This document shows positions 1-10,491 of a stretch of DNA of 64,000 bases, piece after piece. The DNA is from Aporrectodea caliginosa. Lineage: Eukaryota > Annelida > Clitellata > Crassiclitellata > Lumbricidae. Each line of letters starts with the position of its first letter. Positions within the stretch are counted from its first letter, which is position 1. The stretch lies in contig JACEVL010000045.1 of assembly GCA_020284085.1 (NCBI GenBank), forward strand, positions 1,465,196-1,529,195, given 5' to 3'. The position numbers and the translations under genes are program-made. The notes below the pieces were generated by a model, which saw only the letters and a program-made list of their open reading frames with translations, was not told the origin of the DNA and did not search any database.

Positions 1-699
1 CTATTATTTTTATTTAGTGGTTTGACAGCAGGAATCATGTATAAACACTGCTTGTAATACAGTTCACGACATTTAAATGCGTGTCGTCTCTATTTAGTAT
101 AGTTTTAGTACGGTATTAATGTCGCGTAACTCGGAGTTTCTTCGAGTGCAACGTTAGGCCTATTGTCTGTTCAACAGGCCTTCTCAAGATGCGAGTTCGA
201 AACCCTATATAGGCCTATAAGGCTATACGATTAAAGAATGTGCGAATAGGTCCGGCTCCAGTGATCTGGTCGGACGGAGGATCGCATTGAACGTCAATAA
301 TTTCGACAAAATTAAGTTTATTCACTTCTAAACTTCACGACACGACAATCAACAGTTACTAAAGGACGTCCTACACTACTACTCTTTTAGTTCTGTTCCA
401 TTCTACTCAAAACCTCTACAGAAACCGTCTGTCATCAACTGTCGGCTATCTTCTCTTCTTAATTTGCCGGTTGACTATATCTATTTCTTCTTTTTCTCTG
501 ATCCTTTATAATATAAATTTTCTGATAGATGGCCATAGATTCCTGTAAATTTTATTTTTCACGCAAATAATTCGTTTTGGTCGCAGTTTTTGCTAGTATA
601 GGCCCTAATCGTAGGCATAATCGTAACCTCGAGATTTCGTCAGCGTCCACAAAAGGTCGCAGGAACCAGCTTATTCACAGCCTAGGCGCTCAGTCAAAA

Positions 700-731
<32 letters not shown>

Positions 732-846
732 CCTAGCCAATATATAAATAAACAAAATCGATTTTTTAGGCAGAGGGTCAATTAGATCCAAAGGGTCAGG
801 CAGGCAGACAGTCAGGCGGCAACGGTTAGAGCGTTAGGCCTAATGG
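1..846. other. Non-coding, TAGGCCTA-rich
   Basis: No gene or complete transposon seen. It contains several AGGCCT palindromes and a (TA)n run. The same holds for 1015-2048, where a short minus-strand frame has no recognisable content. Confidence 0.6.
699..727. repeat. (TA)n microsatellite
   Basis: An alternating AT run of about 28 bases. Confidence 0.95.
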
Positions 847-1014
847 GTGCGTAGCTCAATGGGATGAGGCCCCACAATAAAACCTGCGTAGGGAATAGAG
901 CCCTGTGTCCTTGGGACGGGCCCTCTTGGAGGCAGAGTTCGTGAATAAACTGGTGCCAGGTGCTTGGCTTTCGAGTGGCGCTTTAGAAGTTTTGAGTTTA
1001 CGATTACGATTAGT
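847..1014 (+). mobile_element. SINE: degenerate tRNA-like head joined to a LINE A 3' tail
   Basis: The head (GCGTAGCTCAATGGG, then GGAATAGAGCCC) resembles a worn tRNA A/B box pair. From about 940 the sequence (GTGAATAAACTGGTGCCAGG, TTGGCTTTCGAGTGGCGC, TTTAGAAGTTTTGAG, ending in GATTAC repeats) matches the LINE A 3' end at 16345-16417. This is the classic head-plus-LINE-tail structure of a SINE mobilised by a partner LINE. Confidence 0.65.
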
Positions 1015-2056
1015 GCATAACAGAAGGCCTAATGCAGGTGTTCATGAGATGGACTCGGGACAAACGCTCAGTGAATAACATGTAGGCCTACAGTAGGCCT
1101 ATAGTGCGATTACTATAGGCTACTTACCGGGAAACAGAGGAATAAGAACGGGTCATCTGAGGATGGCTTGAACACCAATGCAAAAAATGTAGTATGACTC
1201 TGGCAACCCTAACAGAGAATTAAATAGCCTACGCCTATGGAATAATTCAGTCTATGGTATGATGGTGATCTTTCGATTTCGCGAGTGTCTGTGAAAACGC
1301 CGATAGGAACTATACAAGTAGCCTAGGCCTACATGTAGCCTAAGTAGGTCTATATGCCCACAGCAGGTTAAATTATATAAGATTCCATCATTCACTGGTC
1401 GCAGCTGACGCCAAGAGGTCATCCAGAAAGGAATTCCGTAAAGAATCATCTACTCAAGACCTTCCTTACTCTTGTGGGTATTTGATATATTTCTCTTATC
1501 CCTTTATTCAGATGTCCGCACTCCAGCTTGCCTGTTCTGTTCTCAGCCATCCTCGTTTCGAGGGTCGGCCAGCTTACCACAAAGGCCTATAAATTATTCG
1601 GCTACCCTGTTCATTTGCAAAGCTAGCAATTCCATTGAGTAATTTCATATTGCCGTGCCCTGGACCAAGGGTCTCTAATTTTGAGTCAACGCTGTATGGC
1701 CTACAGTATGCTGTTTGACTTTACATAAATTATAGGCCTAATTGGTGTTTAATGCACAGGCTCCCTGAAATAACCACGTACCAATCGTAGCCTAGATGCG
1801 GACGTTCGCAACCGCATAACCTTCGCACTCCCCTATTCCGAATCTCGGTGATCTCTCGTCCCTGTTGCGATGTTTACGGATATCCTGTTAAGGGTGACCC
1901 CATGTAACTCCAGGCTCAACATTGTCCATAGCATACCACTCTAGTTACAGAGGGCATGTCAAAAGTCATAATGGGACAGTAGGTCTAGTGCGGCCATATA
2001 AACGTCAATGGCGGAAGACAGGAAGAATAGCTGGCGTAGTGTAGGCATAGGCGGAG

Positions 2057-3213
2057 CAGTGGCGTACCGAAGGGGTTGGGGAGGGAGCGAGTCGCCCCGG
2101 GCGGCACTTGTTGAGGGGCGGCAAATATAGGGTTGAAGAAAAATAAAAAAAAAGGATTGAATGTTGGATCAAAAATGAAAAAGTAGGAGAGACAAATAAA
2201 GGTAGAAAGGAAGGAAAGAAAGAAAACGTCACTTTGGTCTTTGGTCAAGTCGGCTTGGCTTCCGATGCCGCCCCAAGCATGTTAGGGGCGGCATCACTCT
2301 GAGAGGTCTACGTAACTACGTTAAACCCTAAACAGTATAGGCCCTATTGTAGAAACGGAAGCAGTTTCTTTGTAATGTTTGCTAGATATGAGCATATTAT
2401 TATTATCCATAATCCAAATAATCCATTAAATAGAATGCATCGCTTAATATTGACTTGTTATTAGGCCTATGGGGGCCTAAGTGAAACTTCTACTGGCCAC
2501 AGTAAGCCGTTTTTCTACACCGTCACTGTAAAGCGAAATAACGGTTATTAATAATCTTTGAAGAATGCAGCGCAGCAGAGGTTATTAATTTTTAACTGTA
2601 ACTAATGAGATAATAACTTTAAGAGTTTTACCGTGAGATACGAGCCTATAGGCCTAATTGTCATTAGGCCTACTATAGTTTCCTCTCGGCCCACTCGTAG
2701 GCCTATTAACCACAGACACTCACAATATTCATTCATTCATTACAAATGAAAATGAGTAAGAGGCTGAACTAAGTGGGGCTGAATTTAAAAAAAACACTGA
2801 AAATTTCGGGCTGAAGCGCAGAGAAAATCTTAAAAAAAAGTAGGTGATGCTTCAGGTAGGCCTATGCGCCGATATTTTGTTTCTTCTACCTCCGCAACTG
2901 AAGCGGCGAGTCAGCCGTAGGGTATACGCACTTCATGCAATTAAATGTTTTAATCAATAATAATTATAGATTTCAATCAGTTAAAAATGTAGGCTATAGC
3001 TTAAACGGATAATTAAAAATGCAGTGAGAAGTGATAGGAAATCCAGACAAGCTACCAACTTCATAAAATAAAATTGTAGGCGTTAACGATCGTCATGAAA
3101 ACTGCAATCTCTTAGAGAAAATAGCGTAGGCCTATCCAAAATTAAGTAGCCAACGGCGGCAATTTGGGTAGTCGCCCCGGGCGGCATTTCAGCTCCGTAG
3201 GTCTACGCCTCTG
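2057..3213. mobile_element. hAT-like non-autonomous element, CAGTGGCGTA ends
   Basis: A perfect 8-bp target duplication AGGCGGAG lies at 2049-2056 and 3214-3221. The ends are CAGTGGCGTACC and, on the right, GGTCTACGCCTCTG (inverted). Both sub-ends share GTCGCCCCGGGCGGCA (about 2090 and 3172). An internal inverted pair around GGGGCGGC lies at 2113 and 2285. No transposase is recognisable. The minus-strand ORFs here are low-complexity. Confidence 0.8.
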
Positions 3214-3221
3214 AGGCGGAG

Positions 3222-4470
3222 ACTTGGTCCTGGGTTTCGGGGGAGACAGGTTAAGCAGCGGCCGAAGGACGATCGGCTAGGCGCGCCGCGCCCAGCAGAG
3301 GAAGGGGTTTGGGGAGGGGGATGTGCCCCCTCCGCTATTTAAATTTTTTTGAATGTCCACACTGTAGCCTAATGGTAGCATTTTAAGCTGTCATCTTAAC
3401 AAAATTGCTCTATTATTTCAGTGCTGATAGGAACCAGCTGTCACAACGGCAACAACGCGTTCAATCGTCTTTATTTTTGAAAACTTTATTTTAGTCTGTG
3501 GTAGCCTAACTGGCAATCGGTAGGCTATAGGCTACGTTTAATTTTGTTGTGCCGTCCATGAACACCAAAAAGTATAGGCCTAAACAGTTTCTCGAGGCAA
3601 AATCAGTGGTTGGGCAAGTGTTACGGATATGGGATTTGGTGGACTTTTCCCCTACCGGAAAAGTTTTTCTGTATCTCAGCAACATCTGGACCTGCTGAGA
3701 GTGTTTAGCTGCAGTGGACGTTTCACGAGACCTCACACAGCAAGACCTGGGTACAAAACCTTGTGTGATTTAGTACTTATAAAATTTAATAAACATCTGA
3801 CTTGTGTAACACTTCCATTGAGAATTCCTTTTGTTGTCTTGGACAACGTGGTCTTGGTCTCGGTCTTTGACCATGTGGTCTTAGACCAAGTGGTCTTGGT
3901 CTCGGTCTTGGACCACGTGGTCTTGATCTCGGTCTTGGACTACGTGGTCTTGGTCTCGGTCTTGGACCACGTGGTCTTGGTCTTGGAGTTTTGGTCTCGT
4001 GCACAACTCTGGTCTTGGGACTTAGGGTTTTTTCAGGGACGTGTTAAAAACATCGTCTTCTAAAAGTATTCGTGGTGATTGTAGTCGTACAGTCCGTTCT
4101 CCATGTAGTTATTTTTCAAACAGGAGTCCCATGGCAACGCGAGGTCCTAAGCCATGGCTTATACGTAAATCCGGCACTGTTCCCTTCCTGTTCTAGCTCT
4201 GTCTCTCCCTCTGTCTCTAAGCTGCATAATGCCTAGATTTATTTCAGTACCGCGGTTACCGCCTGTGCATTAAACACTAATAGAGGTCGGCACACTAACC
4301 CAGTTGGCTACATTAGTTAGAGTGCACATAAGCCTTGAAGTGGATATGCTTACATACAGAAAGTCAGTGTAGATAGTCCCTTTGCCGAACGCTGTTCGAA
4401 GTATCAAAATACCTCTCCCAGCAGAACAGTTGGTCCTTCAAGATCAGCAGGGTAGACGAATTTAGGCGGT
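3222..4470. other. No gene recognised apart from the minisatellite
   Basis: 3222-3837 has a GC-rich start (GGCTAGGCGCGCCGCGCCCA) and a CCCCCTCCGC tract, perhaps a DNA-element end. 4021-4470 shows nothing recognisable. Confidence 0.5.
3838..4020. repeat. 27-bp minisatellite, GTGGTCTTGGTCTCGGTCTT units
   Basis: About five tandem units of the form GTGGTCTTGGTCTCGGTCTT plus GGACCAC, with one shortened unit at about 3881. The plus-strand VVLVSVLDH and minus-strand RPRP reading frames are by-products of the repeat. Confidence 0.9.
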
Positions 4471-4477
4471 ATTACTC

Positions 4478-4550
4478 CGTATTGCAGTGGTTAGCATACT
4501 GGACTGTCAATCGAGAGTTCACAGGTTCAAAATTCCCACCAGGGCAGAAA
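4478..4550 (+). repeat. tRNA-derived sequence (SINE head or LINE A 5' region)
   Basis: It has a tRNA-like A box (TGGTTAGCATACTGG) and B box (GGTTCAAAATTCC) 30-odd bases apart. A loop CTGTCAA between them fits an Asp-type anticodon (GTC). There is no paired acceptor stem, so it is not a functional tRNA gene. It lies about 440 bases upstream of the LINE A ATG and may be an independent SINE remnant or part of the LINE's promoter region. Confidence 0.6.
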
Positions 4551-4992
4551 TTGGGTTCGAGATTTCTGCTCCACTTACCCCCTAGCCAACCTCAGCTGTA
4601 ATGAGTTCCTCGTTCTTCCCACTGTTGGTGGGAAGAACGAGATGGAGTGAGGAGAGGATTGGCCACCTGCAACTCGCATGCTGTGGTTAAAAATGAAGTC
4701 GCTATACCACTTCAATACCCATGGCTGCCTCACGTGGGGTGCCAGCAGATGCACGGCGCTTCTTCACATAAGTTCGACTTTCTTCCTTTTCGGCGTCTCC
4801 CCTGAGTTACCAATCCTGGTTTTCGGTATGGACCTATTCCTGGAGTTGGTGAGTCCGTTCCAATTTTACAATCTGTCTGAAATGGCCTAAATGCTGATAT
4901 TTTCCTCTTCTGTCTGAACCCTTTGTTTTTCAAATCCCTGCCTCTGCACCGCCATTACTCATCCGACCAATCATCTTCATCCGCCTCATCCC

Positions 4993-6939
4993 ATGCATTC
5001 ATCAGCGCTCCTCCTTCTCCTCCTCTCCCTCCGCTGCCTCGCATTCCACACTGCCTACTCCCAGCACCCACGCGCTCTCTGTGCAACAGCCACGGCCGAA
5101 CATGGCGGCCTTACATTCATTCCGTTGTCATTCTTCCTCACACCACCTCGCATCTATTTCAAACCTCAGAGATTATTTCCATCTCTACTTCTCCTCTTAT
5201 GCGGTGACATCAGTTTGAACCCCGGGCCAGTCTCTGCAACCCACTCCAACCTTCATATCCCACTTCAACCCAGCACACACTCCTCACATCATGCAACCAG
5301 GTCTTCCAACAAGAAATTTCTTCTCCATTCCCTAAATATTCGGTCTCTCCTAAATCCTAAAAACTCCATTGTCTTAAGCGATCTTGCCTCCTGTTCTCGT
5401 CCACCTGATCTAATTGCCCTCCAAGAAACCTGGATCTCCACTTCATCTTCTAGCGCTCATATAGCTGACTCCAAACCACCTGGCTACTCTCTCCATAGTT
5501 TCCCTCGCTCAACCTCCTCCTCAAAGTCTACAAAAATCTCTGGTGGCGGCACTGCCTTCCTGGTCCGTGAACCGGCTGTCGTCCTAAACACATCTAGCCA
5601 CACTTTCCGATCTTTCGAATGTTCATCCATAACCCTCCGACTTGTTTCAGATATACTCACAGTCTTCAATATCTATCGTCCTCCTACATCGTCTGCCTAC
5701 TCCTCCAAACCCTCTGTCTTTCTGGATGAATTTGGCTCTCTACTTTCACTCGCTGCTACTACTCCCAACGAATTCTTACTCACTGGCGATTTCAATATCC
5801 ATGTTGACACTCCCTCTGACAAGCTTGCATCTGACTTCCTGAACCTCCTGTCATCAGTCAACCTCGTCCAACATGTCGACTTCCCAACTCACGTCAAGAA
5901 TCACACCCTCGACCTTCTCATCACTTCCGCTTCCTCCCTTCTATCTCCCAAGCTCTCACACTCTGTTCTCAACATCACTGATCATTACCTCATCATGGCC
6001 GACCTTGAAATTAAGCCTTTTGCTCGACCTCCTCCTTCTATTCATTCCTTCCGTCTCACCGGCTCCATTGACCGTCAAGCCTTCATCAAAGATATTCTCG
6101 ACTCCCAGCTGATTCTCAACCCTCCGTCTTCCCTTGATGACCTTTTGTCTTGCTACAATTCAACACTCTCCGACCTCCTTGATATTCATGCCCCACTCAT
6201 CACCAAACGCAGCTCACAGAAAAGCAACCCTTGGTTCACTTCCTACCTCCAAGCTTTTAAATCTTTTCGCAGGAAACTTGAGCATATCTACCAGCGCTCC
6301 ATCGATCCCACATCCAGAGCAAAAGCCCTCATCAACCTCAAATCAGCCACAAACAGATACCATAAACTCATCGCTGCTGCCAAAAAGAAATACTACTCTT
6401 CACTCATCCATTCCAGCTCCTCCAACCCTCGGCACCTTTGGAGAGCTGTTAACTCTCTTCTTCATCGCAAATCCTCCTCCCCGCTGCCAAGCTCCATTCC
6501 TTCCCCGTCTATCGCTGATACCTTCTGCTCATTCTTCTCGGACAAAATCTCATCCCTTCGCTTCACGCTACAGTCTCTTCTAGATTCACACTCCCCTAGC
6601 ACTGATCCACTCCTCTCTCCAAACCCTACTCCTCCTGCCTCTCAGTCATCGCTCTCAATCCTCTCTCCCGCCTCTGAAACAGAAGTGTCACTCTTATTAA
6701 ATTCTCTTCCCAACAAACAATGCGAACTAGATCCTATCCCCACCTCTCTTCTAAAAGACTGTGCCTCCGTACTCATTCCAGTAATCACTAAAATTATAAA
6801 TCTCTCACTCTCTTCTGGCAACTTCCCAATGATCTTCAAGCAATCTCTTGTTACTCCTCTTCTGAAAAAATCAAATCTTGACAAGGAAAACCTATATAAT
6901 TACCGACCCATCTCCAACCTTTCCTTTCTTCTAAATTAA
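4993..6939 (+). CDS. LINE A open frame: 2A-like leader, APE endonuclease, start of reverse transcriptase (frameshifted)
   Basis: This is a 648-codon frame from a real ATG. Residues 5-17 are strongly hydrophobic (signal-peptide-like). Residues 60-79 are leucine-rich and end in CGDISLNPGP (codons at 5200-5229), a 2A-like ribosome-skipping motif. The endonuclease follows, with LNIRSL, QETW (about 5428), GDFNIH (about 5785) and TDHY (about 5968). RT N-terminal motifs NYRPISNLSF come last. A one-base deletion near 6930 (ctttCTTCTAAA where ctttCTTTCTAAA is expected) ends the frame. The RT continues in another frame. In family terms it is an APE-type non-LTR element, most like the CR1/L2 group. It is inactive as it stands. 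Confidence 0.9.
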   Translation: MHSSALLLLLLSLRCLAFHTAYSQHPRALCATATAEHGGLTFIPLSFFLTPPRIYFKPQRLFPSLLLLLCGDISLNPGPVSATHSNLHIPLQPSTHSSHHATRSSNKKFLLHSLNIRSLLNPKNSIVLSDLASCSRPPDLIALQETWISTSSSSAHIADSKPPGYSLHSFPRSTSSSKSTKISGGGTAFLVREPAVVLNTSSHTFRSFECSSITLRLVSDILTVFNIYRPPTSSAYSSKPSVFLDEFGSLLSLAATTPNEFLLTGDFNIHVDTPSDKLASDFLNLLSSVNLVQHVDFPTHVKNHTLDLLITSASSLLSPKLSHSVLNITDHYLIMADLEIKPFARPPPSIHSFRLTGSIDRQAFIKDILDSQLILNPPSSLDDLLSCYNSTLSDLLDIHAPLITKRSSQKSNPWFTSYLQAFKSFRRKLEHIYQRSIDPTSRAKALINLKSATNRYHKLIAAAKKKYYSSLIHSSSSNPRHLWRAVNSLLHRKSSSPLPSSIPSPSIADTFCSFFSDKISSLRFTLQSLLDSHSPSTDPLLSPNPTPPASQSSLSILSPASETEVSLLLNSLPNKQCELDPIPTSLLKDCASVLIPVITKIINLSLSSGNFPMIFKQSLVTPLLKKSNLDKENLYNYRPISNLSFLLN

Positions 6940-7268
6940 CTGAACGAATTGTCCTTTCCAGGCTAAACGACTACCTCTCTTCTAACTCACTCCTCAACCC
7001 CCACAAATCTGGCTTCACTAAACACCACTCCACAGAAACTCTACTCGCCTCTCTGTACAATAAACTGGTCTCTGCCGTCAGCCATCAGCAAGTCTCCTGC
7101 CTCTGTCTCCTGGACATCTCCGCCGCATTTGACACCATCGATCACAGCCTCCTTCTTCATCGACTATCATCTTGGTTTGGCGTCTCTGGCACTGCTCTAT
7201 GTTGGTTCCAGTCCTACTTGTCTTCCAGATCCTTCTCCGTTAAAGCATCCAGTCACTGTTCGCAACCC
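6930..7268 (+). pseudogene. LINE A reverse transcriptase, second part after frameshift
   Basis: Continuing in the shifted frame, the sequence encodes KLTERIVLSRLNDYLSS, SGFTKHHSTETLL and the catalytic LLDISAAFDTIDHS (RT motif A, near 7108). The LINE homology stops at ...SFSVKASSHCSQ (about 7268), where an unrelated repeat-rich insert begins. The RT resumes at about 8966. Confidence 0.85.
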
Positions 7269-7274
7269 AGAGTT

Positions 7275-7460
7275 GTCTGTCTCGCTCTGGCACTGTCTCG
7301 GTCTCGAGACGTCTCGAGACAGGTTTTTCGATGTCTCGGTCTCGGTCTGGACCCCACTGTCTCGGTCTCGGTCTCGGTCTCGAGATCATTTCTCGACTTT
7401 TTGGAAACTGTCTCGGGCCGAAATGTCTTGTCTTTTGAAACTGTCTCGAAGCGAAAGTCT
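7275..7460. repeat. TCTCGG / GTCTCGAGAC short repeat array
   Basis: The hexamer TCTCGG recurs about a dozen times, with palindromic GTCTCGAGAC cores near 7307-7322 and CTCGAGA near 7380. It resembles the subterminal motif arrays of the hAT-like elements elsewhere in the window. The open frames through it are by-products of the periodicity. Confidence 0.8.
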
Positions 7461-7787
7461 TGTTCTCTTGTAGAAGCGGTCTCATTAGTTCTCGAACAAA
7501 CTGTATTTTGTTCGAAACTTCGTACAGTATTGCGCTGTAAAATTGTCTTGTGCCGAATGGTGTTTCTGATATTAAGATTTAAGAGTATTGAAAAAAAGCA
7601 GTCTTAAGTTTGCACTTTCAGTCCTCAACATATCTGAATGTCTCACCTCAGAATGAACCTGAAATCTTGAAATTAAGCATTCACGCAGTTCGACCTCAAT
7701 GAAAACTTCTATAAATGGCATTCCGTTCACCGTTTGTGTTGAGCCGTCAAGCCTTAAGCGAAACTCTTTTAACAGCAGCTAGTTTCT

Positions 7788-8350
7788 CAACCCTCCGTCT
7801 GTGACTTGATGTCCTTAAATCGCTAAGGGCCTCCGACCTCCTGGATATTCATGCCCCACTCATCACCAAACGCAGCTCACAGAAAAGCAACCCTTGGTTC
7901 ACTTCCTACCTCCAAGCTTTTAAATCTTTTCGCAGGAAACTTGAGCATATCTACCAGCGCTCCATCGATCCCACATCCAGAGCAAAAGCCCTCATCAACC
8001 TCAAATCTTGCCACAAACAGATACCATAAACTCATCGCTGCTGCCAAAACTGTCTACTACTCCTCACTCATCCATTCCAGCTCCTCCAACCCTCGGCACC
8101 TCTGGAGAGCTCGAAACTCTCTTCTTCATCGCAAATCCTCCTCTCCGCTGCCAAGTTCCATTCCGTATCCCCGTCTATCGCTGATACCTTCTGCTCATTC
8201 TTCTCGGACAAAATCTCATAGGCTTCGCTTCACGCTACAGTCTCTTCTACGTTCACACCCCCTAGCACTGATCCACTGGGGCATCTCCCCACCCTACTCC
8301 TCCTGCCTCTCAGTCAAATATTCAAAACTCTCTCCTGCCTCTGAGACAAA
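7788..8350 (+). pseudogene. Second, diverged copy of LINE A positions 6114-6685
   Basis: The sequence parallels 6114-6685 almost base for base (CTCAACCCTCCGTCT... to CTGCCTCTGAGAC) but carries scattered substitutions and indels that break the frame. It covers the stretch between endonuclease and RT. It lies inside the insert that interrupts the first copy, so it arrived separately or by local duplication. Confidence 0.85.
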
Positions 8351-8739
8351 GAACTTAAATACTATCAGAAATTCCATAATGAAAACCAAGATTTATTTAT
8401 ATCTTCAATGTTTTCAAGTCTTCAAGACTTCAATATGAAACAAATTTACATGTAAGCAAACAATAAAACGCTATAACTTTCAATCTCGTTCCTGGCACTT
8501 TCGCCAACCAGGACACCGACGAGTGTTACTCATCTCCAGACAAATCACATCAGCTAGGAGTAATATCTAAGTCCCTGAGGGATCCTGTATACCTTTCCTT
8601 TCTAAAAAAATTAACTAAAACGAACAAGAAACCTTCTTCCTTTTTCAAAAGATCTCTGTTACTGTCCAGCGATTCAACGCTGTCGCATGCCTTGCTACAA
8701 TGGGGCCCTAGAACTCTGATCTTAGAGGAACAATAACTG

Positions 8740-8773
8740 GTTTATAATAATAATAATAATAATGATGATGATG

Positions 8774-8839
<66 letters not shown>

Positions 8840-8880
8840 TTTATTTATTTTCTACAATAAAAATAATAATAATAATACAT
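8740..8880. repeat. (AAT)n microsatellite
   Basis: This is an ATA/AAT trinucleotide run of about 130 bases with a few GAT interruptions, followed by ATTTATTTATTTT. No coding content. Confidence 0.95.
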
Positions 8881-8965
8881 TAATGTAATACCGGAAGCGC
8901 TCATGATGCGATCAGTTTTCGCGTTCTAAATTGTCCAGACCCCATGTTCACCAATATTTTGGACG

Positions 8966-9644
8966 CTCTGCTGTACGCCAGTCCCTCAAGGTTCCGTCCT
9001 GGGCCCACTGCTCTTCATTCTGTATACTACACCATTAAGCCATCTCATAAAATCCTCTTCTGTTGACCACCATCTCTACGCAGACGACACCCAACTCTAC
9101 ATATCCTTCTCCCCAAGCTCTTTTTCCACTTCCATTGCAAAACTACTCAATGTGGTTAACCTAGTCTCTCAATGGATGTCGTCCAACCTGCTCTGCCTCA
9201 ACCCTTCCAAAACAGAATTCATCATCCTGGGCCTTCCTGACCAAATCAAGAAAATACCTGACCTTTCAATACACCTATCCACTAACTCTTCATCTCTTAC
9301 CTTCACCTCTGACGCCCCTGTCCGCAATCTTGGTGTTACTTTTGATTCACATCTCTCCTTCTCTAATCACATCTCCAACCTCTCGCGCTCCTGCTTCATG
9401 CACATTCGTGACCTCCGCCGCATTCGACCCATGCTCGACTTCAAAACTGCCTCCACCATTGCTACCTCCATTGTCCACTCAAAGCTCGACTATTGCAATT
9501 CCCTCTTTCTCAACCTTGAAGCCACACAACTAAAGCGTCTGCAGCATTTCCAAAACTCACTAGCCAGAACCGTCACCAGAACGCCCAAGCATCATCACAT
9601 CACTCCCATCCTGAAATCACTCCATTGGTTAAAAATCCCAGAGC
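8966..9644 (+). pseudogene. LINE A reverse transcriptase, third part (motifs B' to thumb)
   Basis: It encodes [14 protein letters not shown], the catalytic [11 protein letters not shown] (near 9076), then the thumb and C-terminal region ([45 protein letters not shown]). A continuous frame runs from 9152 to beyond 9644. LINE homology ends at CCCAGAGC, the target site of the hAT element that follows. It resumes at 15844. Confidence 0.9.
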
Positions 9645-10058
9645 TAATTCACTGCAAACCCTTATTAGCCTGAACCTACAACCCGGGTTACCCGGCTTTT
9701 TTCCAAACCCGAAACCCGGGTTTGAACGCGATTGAAACCCGGGTTCGACGGGTTTGAAAATCGTCACTTTCACCGTCGTTCACGCTGTGAAACTCACAAA
9801 TGCAGAGTAATGGAAATATAACGATAATATTGGTTGATAACGGGTTTACGTAATACAACTTCTAACTACTTATTTATCGGCTCATTCCATATCTTTATTG
9901 GTGACTTCGTATGAGTGTGGCTTCCCATTTCACACGACCAGTGACTAATTTTGGGTGTTTTGACACGTCGGCGTCGTAGACCGTAGCTTCGAATTCGTAA
10001 ATAATAGCAGTAAACTGTTTTTATTTGAATTTAGTGATTTCAGACACAAATCCAAACA

Positions 10059-10180
10059 ATGTCTAAATCAGCAAATGTAAAGGGTGGTGTTTGGGATCAT
10101 TTCGTTCACGATTCTGAGGGCCAGACGACTCAATGTCAGTTATGTAATTCGCAGCAAAAATTGCCAGCGGTGCAACAAGA
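10059..10180 (+). pseudogene. Start of hAT-type BED zinc-finger transposase, truncated
   Basis: The ATG opens MSKSANVKGGVWDHFVHDSE, then CQLCNSQQKL. VWDHF followed by C-x2-C is the first half of a BED zinc finger, the DNA-binding domain of hAT transposases. The His pair and catalytic RNase-H fold are missing, because a SINE follows directly. The position inside a hAT-ended element supports the call. Confidence 0.75.
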
Positions 10181-10425
10181 AATATTGTATTGTATTGTAT
10201 TGTATTTGAACACTTGTTATAGCGCCCCTACCAGATTTCCCATTCAGAGGCGCTCCTGACTACTGCGCGAACGCTGAATCGGAGTTTCACGCCGAAGCGC
10301 ATGAGCAATTGCGAGTGAAGGACTTGCCCAGGGTCCCTACGCGGCGACTTTGAGGTGGATTCGAACCCGCAACCCTCCAGCTGCAAGGCACCGAACATAC
10401 CCCTAAACCACCGTGCCCCAGTTGT
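10181..10425 (-). mobile_element. tRNA-derived SINE, minus strand, (AATAC)n tail
   Basis: On the minus strand it starts GGGGCACGGTGGTTTAGGGG (A box) and has GCGGGTTCGAATCCACC (B box), with TTGCAGC in the anticodon position (Cys-like). A unique body follows with AGGAGCGCCTCTGAATGGG and GGCGCTATAACAAG. The tail is (AATAC)n at 10186-10205 (plus strand TTGTATTGTATT). Fragments with the same GCGC(C)TATAA end occur at 23935, 30450-30990 and 41835. Confidence 0.8.
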
Positions 10426-10491
10426 ATTGTGATGTGTTGTATTGTGTGTTGTATTGTACTCCACGTTTATAATGCATAGGCTATTGATCTC

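Larger units (their letters stand above)
7269..8965. mobile_element. 1.7 kb composite insert splitting the LINE A reverse transcriptase
   Basis: LINE A coding sequence stops near 7268 and resumes near 8966 (CTCTGCTGTACGCCAGTCCC). The insert starts CAGAGTTGTC and ends GACGCTCTG, a weak five-base inverted end. No clean target duplication was found. It contains a TCTCGG/TCTCGAGA array (7275-7460), a second LINE A fragment (about 7788-8350), about 400 bases I do not recognise, and an (AAT)n tract. It is possibly a hAT-like element carrying captured LINE sequence. Confidence 0.55.

Noticed and set aside
3786..4063. Open frames on both strands of RPRP or VVLVSVLDH type
   Set aside because: They follow the 27-bp minisatellite and have no conserved domain. 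The same applies to the frames at 7129-7607.
5170..5229. Viral origin of the NPGP motif
   Set aside because: 2A-like motifs also occur in cellular LINEs. The surrounding frame is an APE-endonuclease/RT protein with no viral domain.
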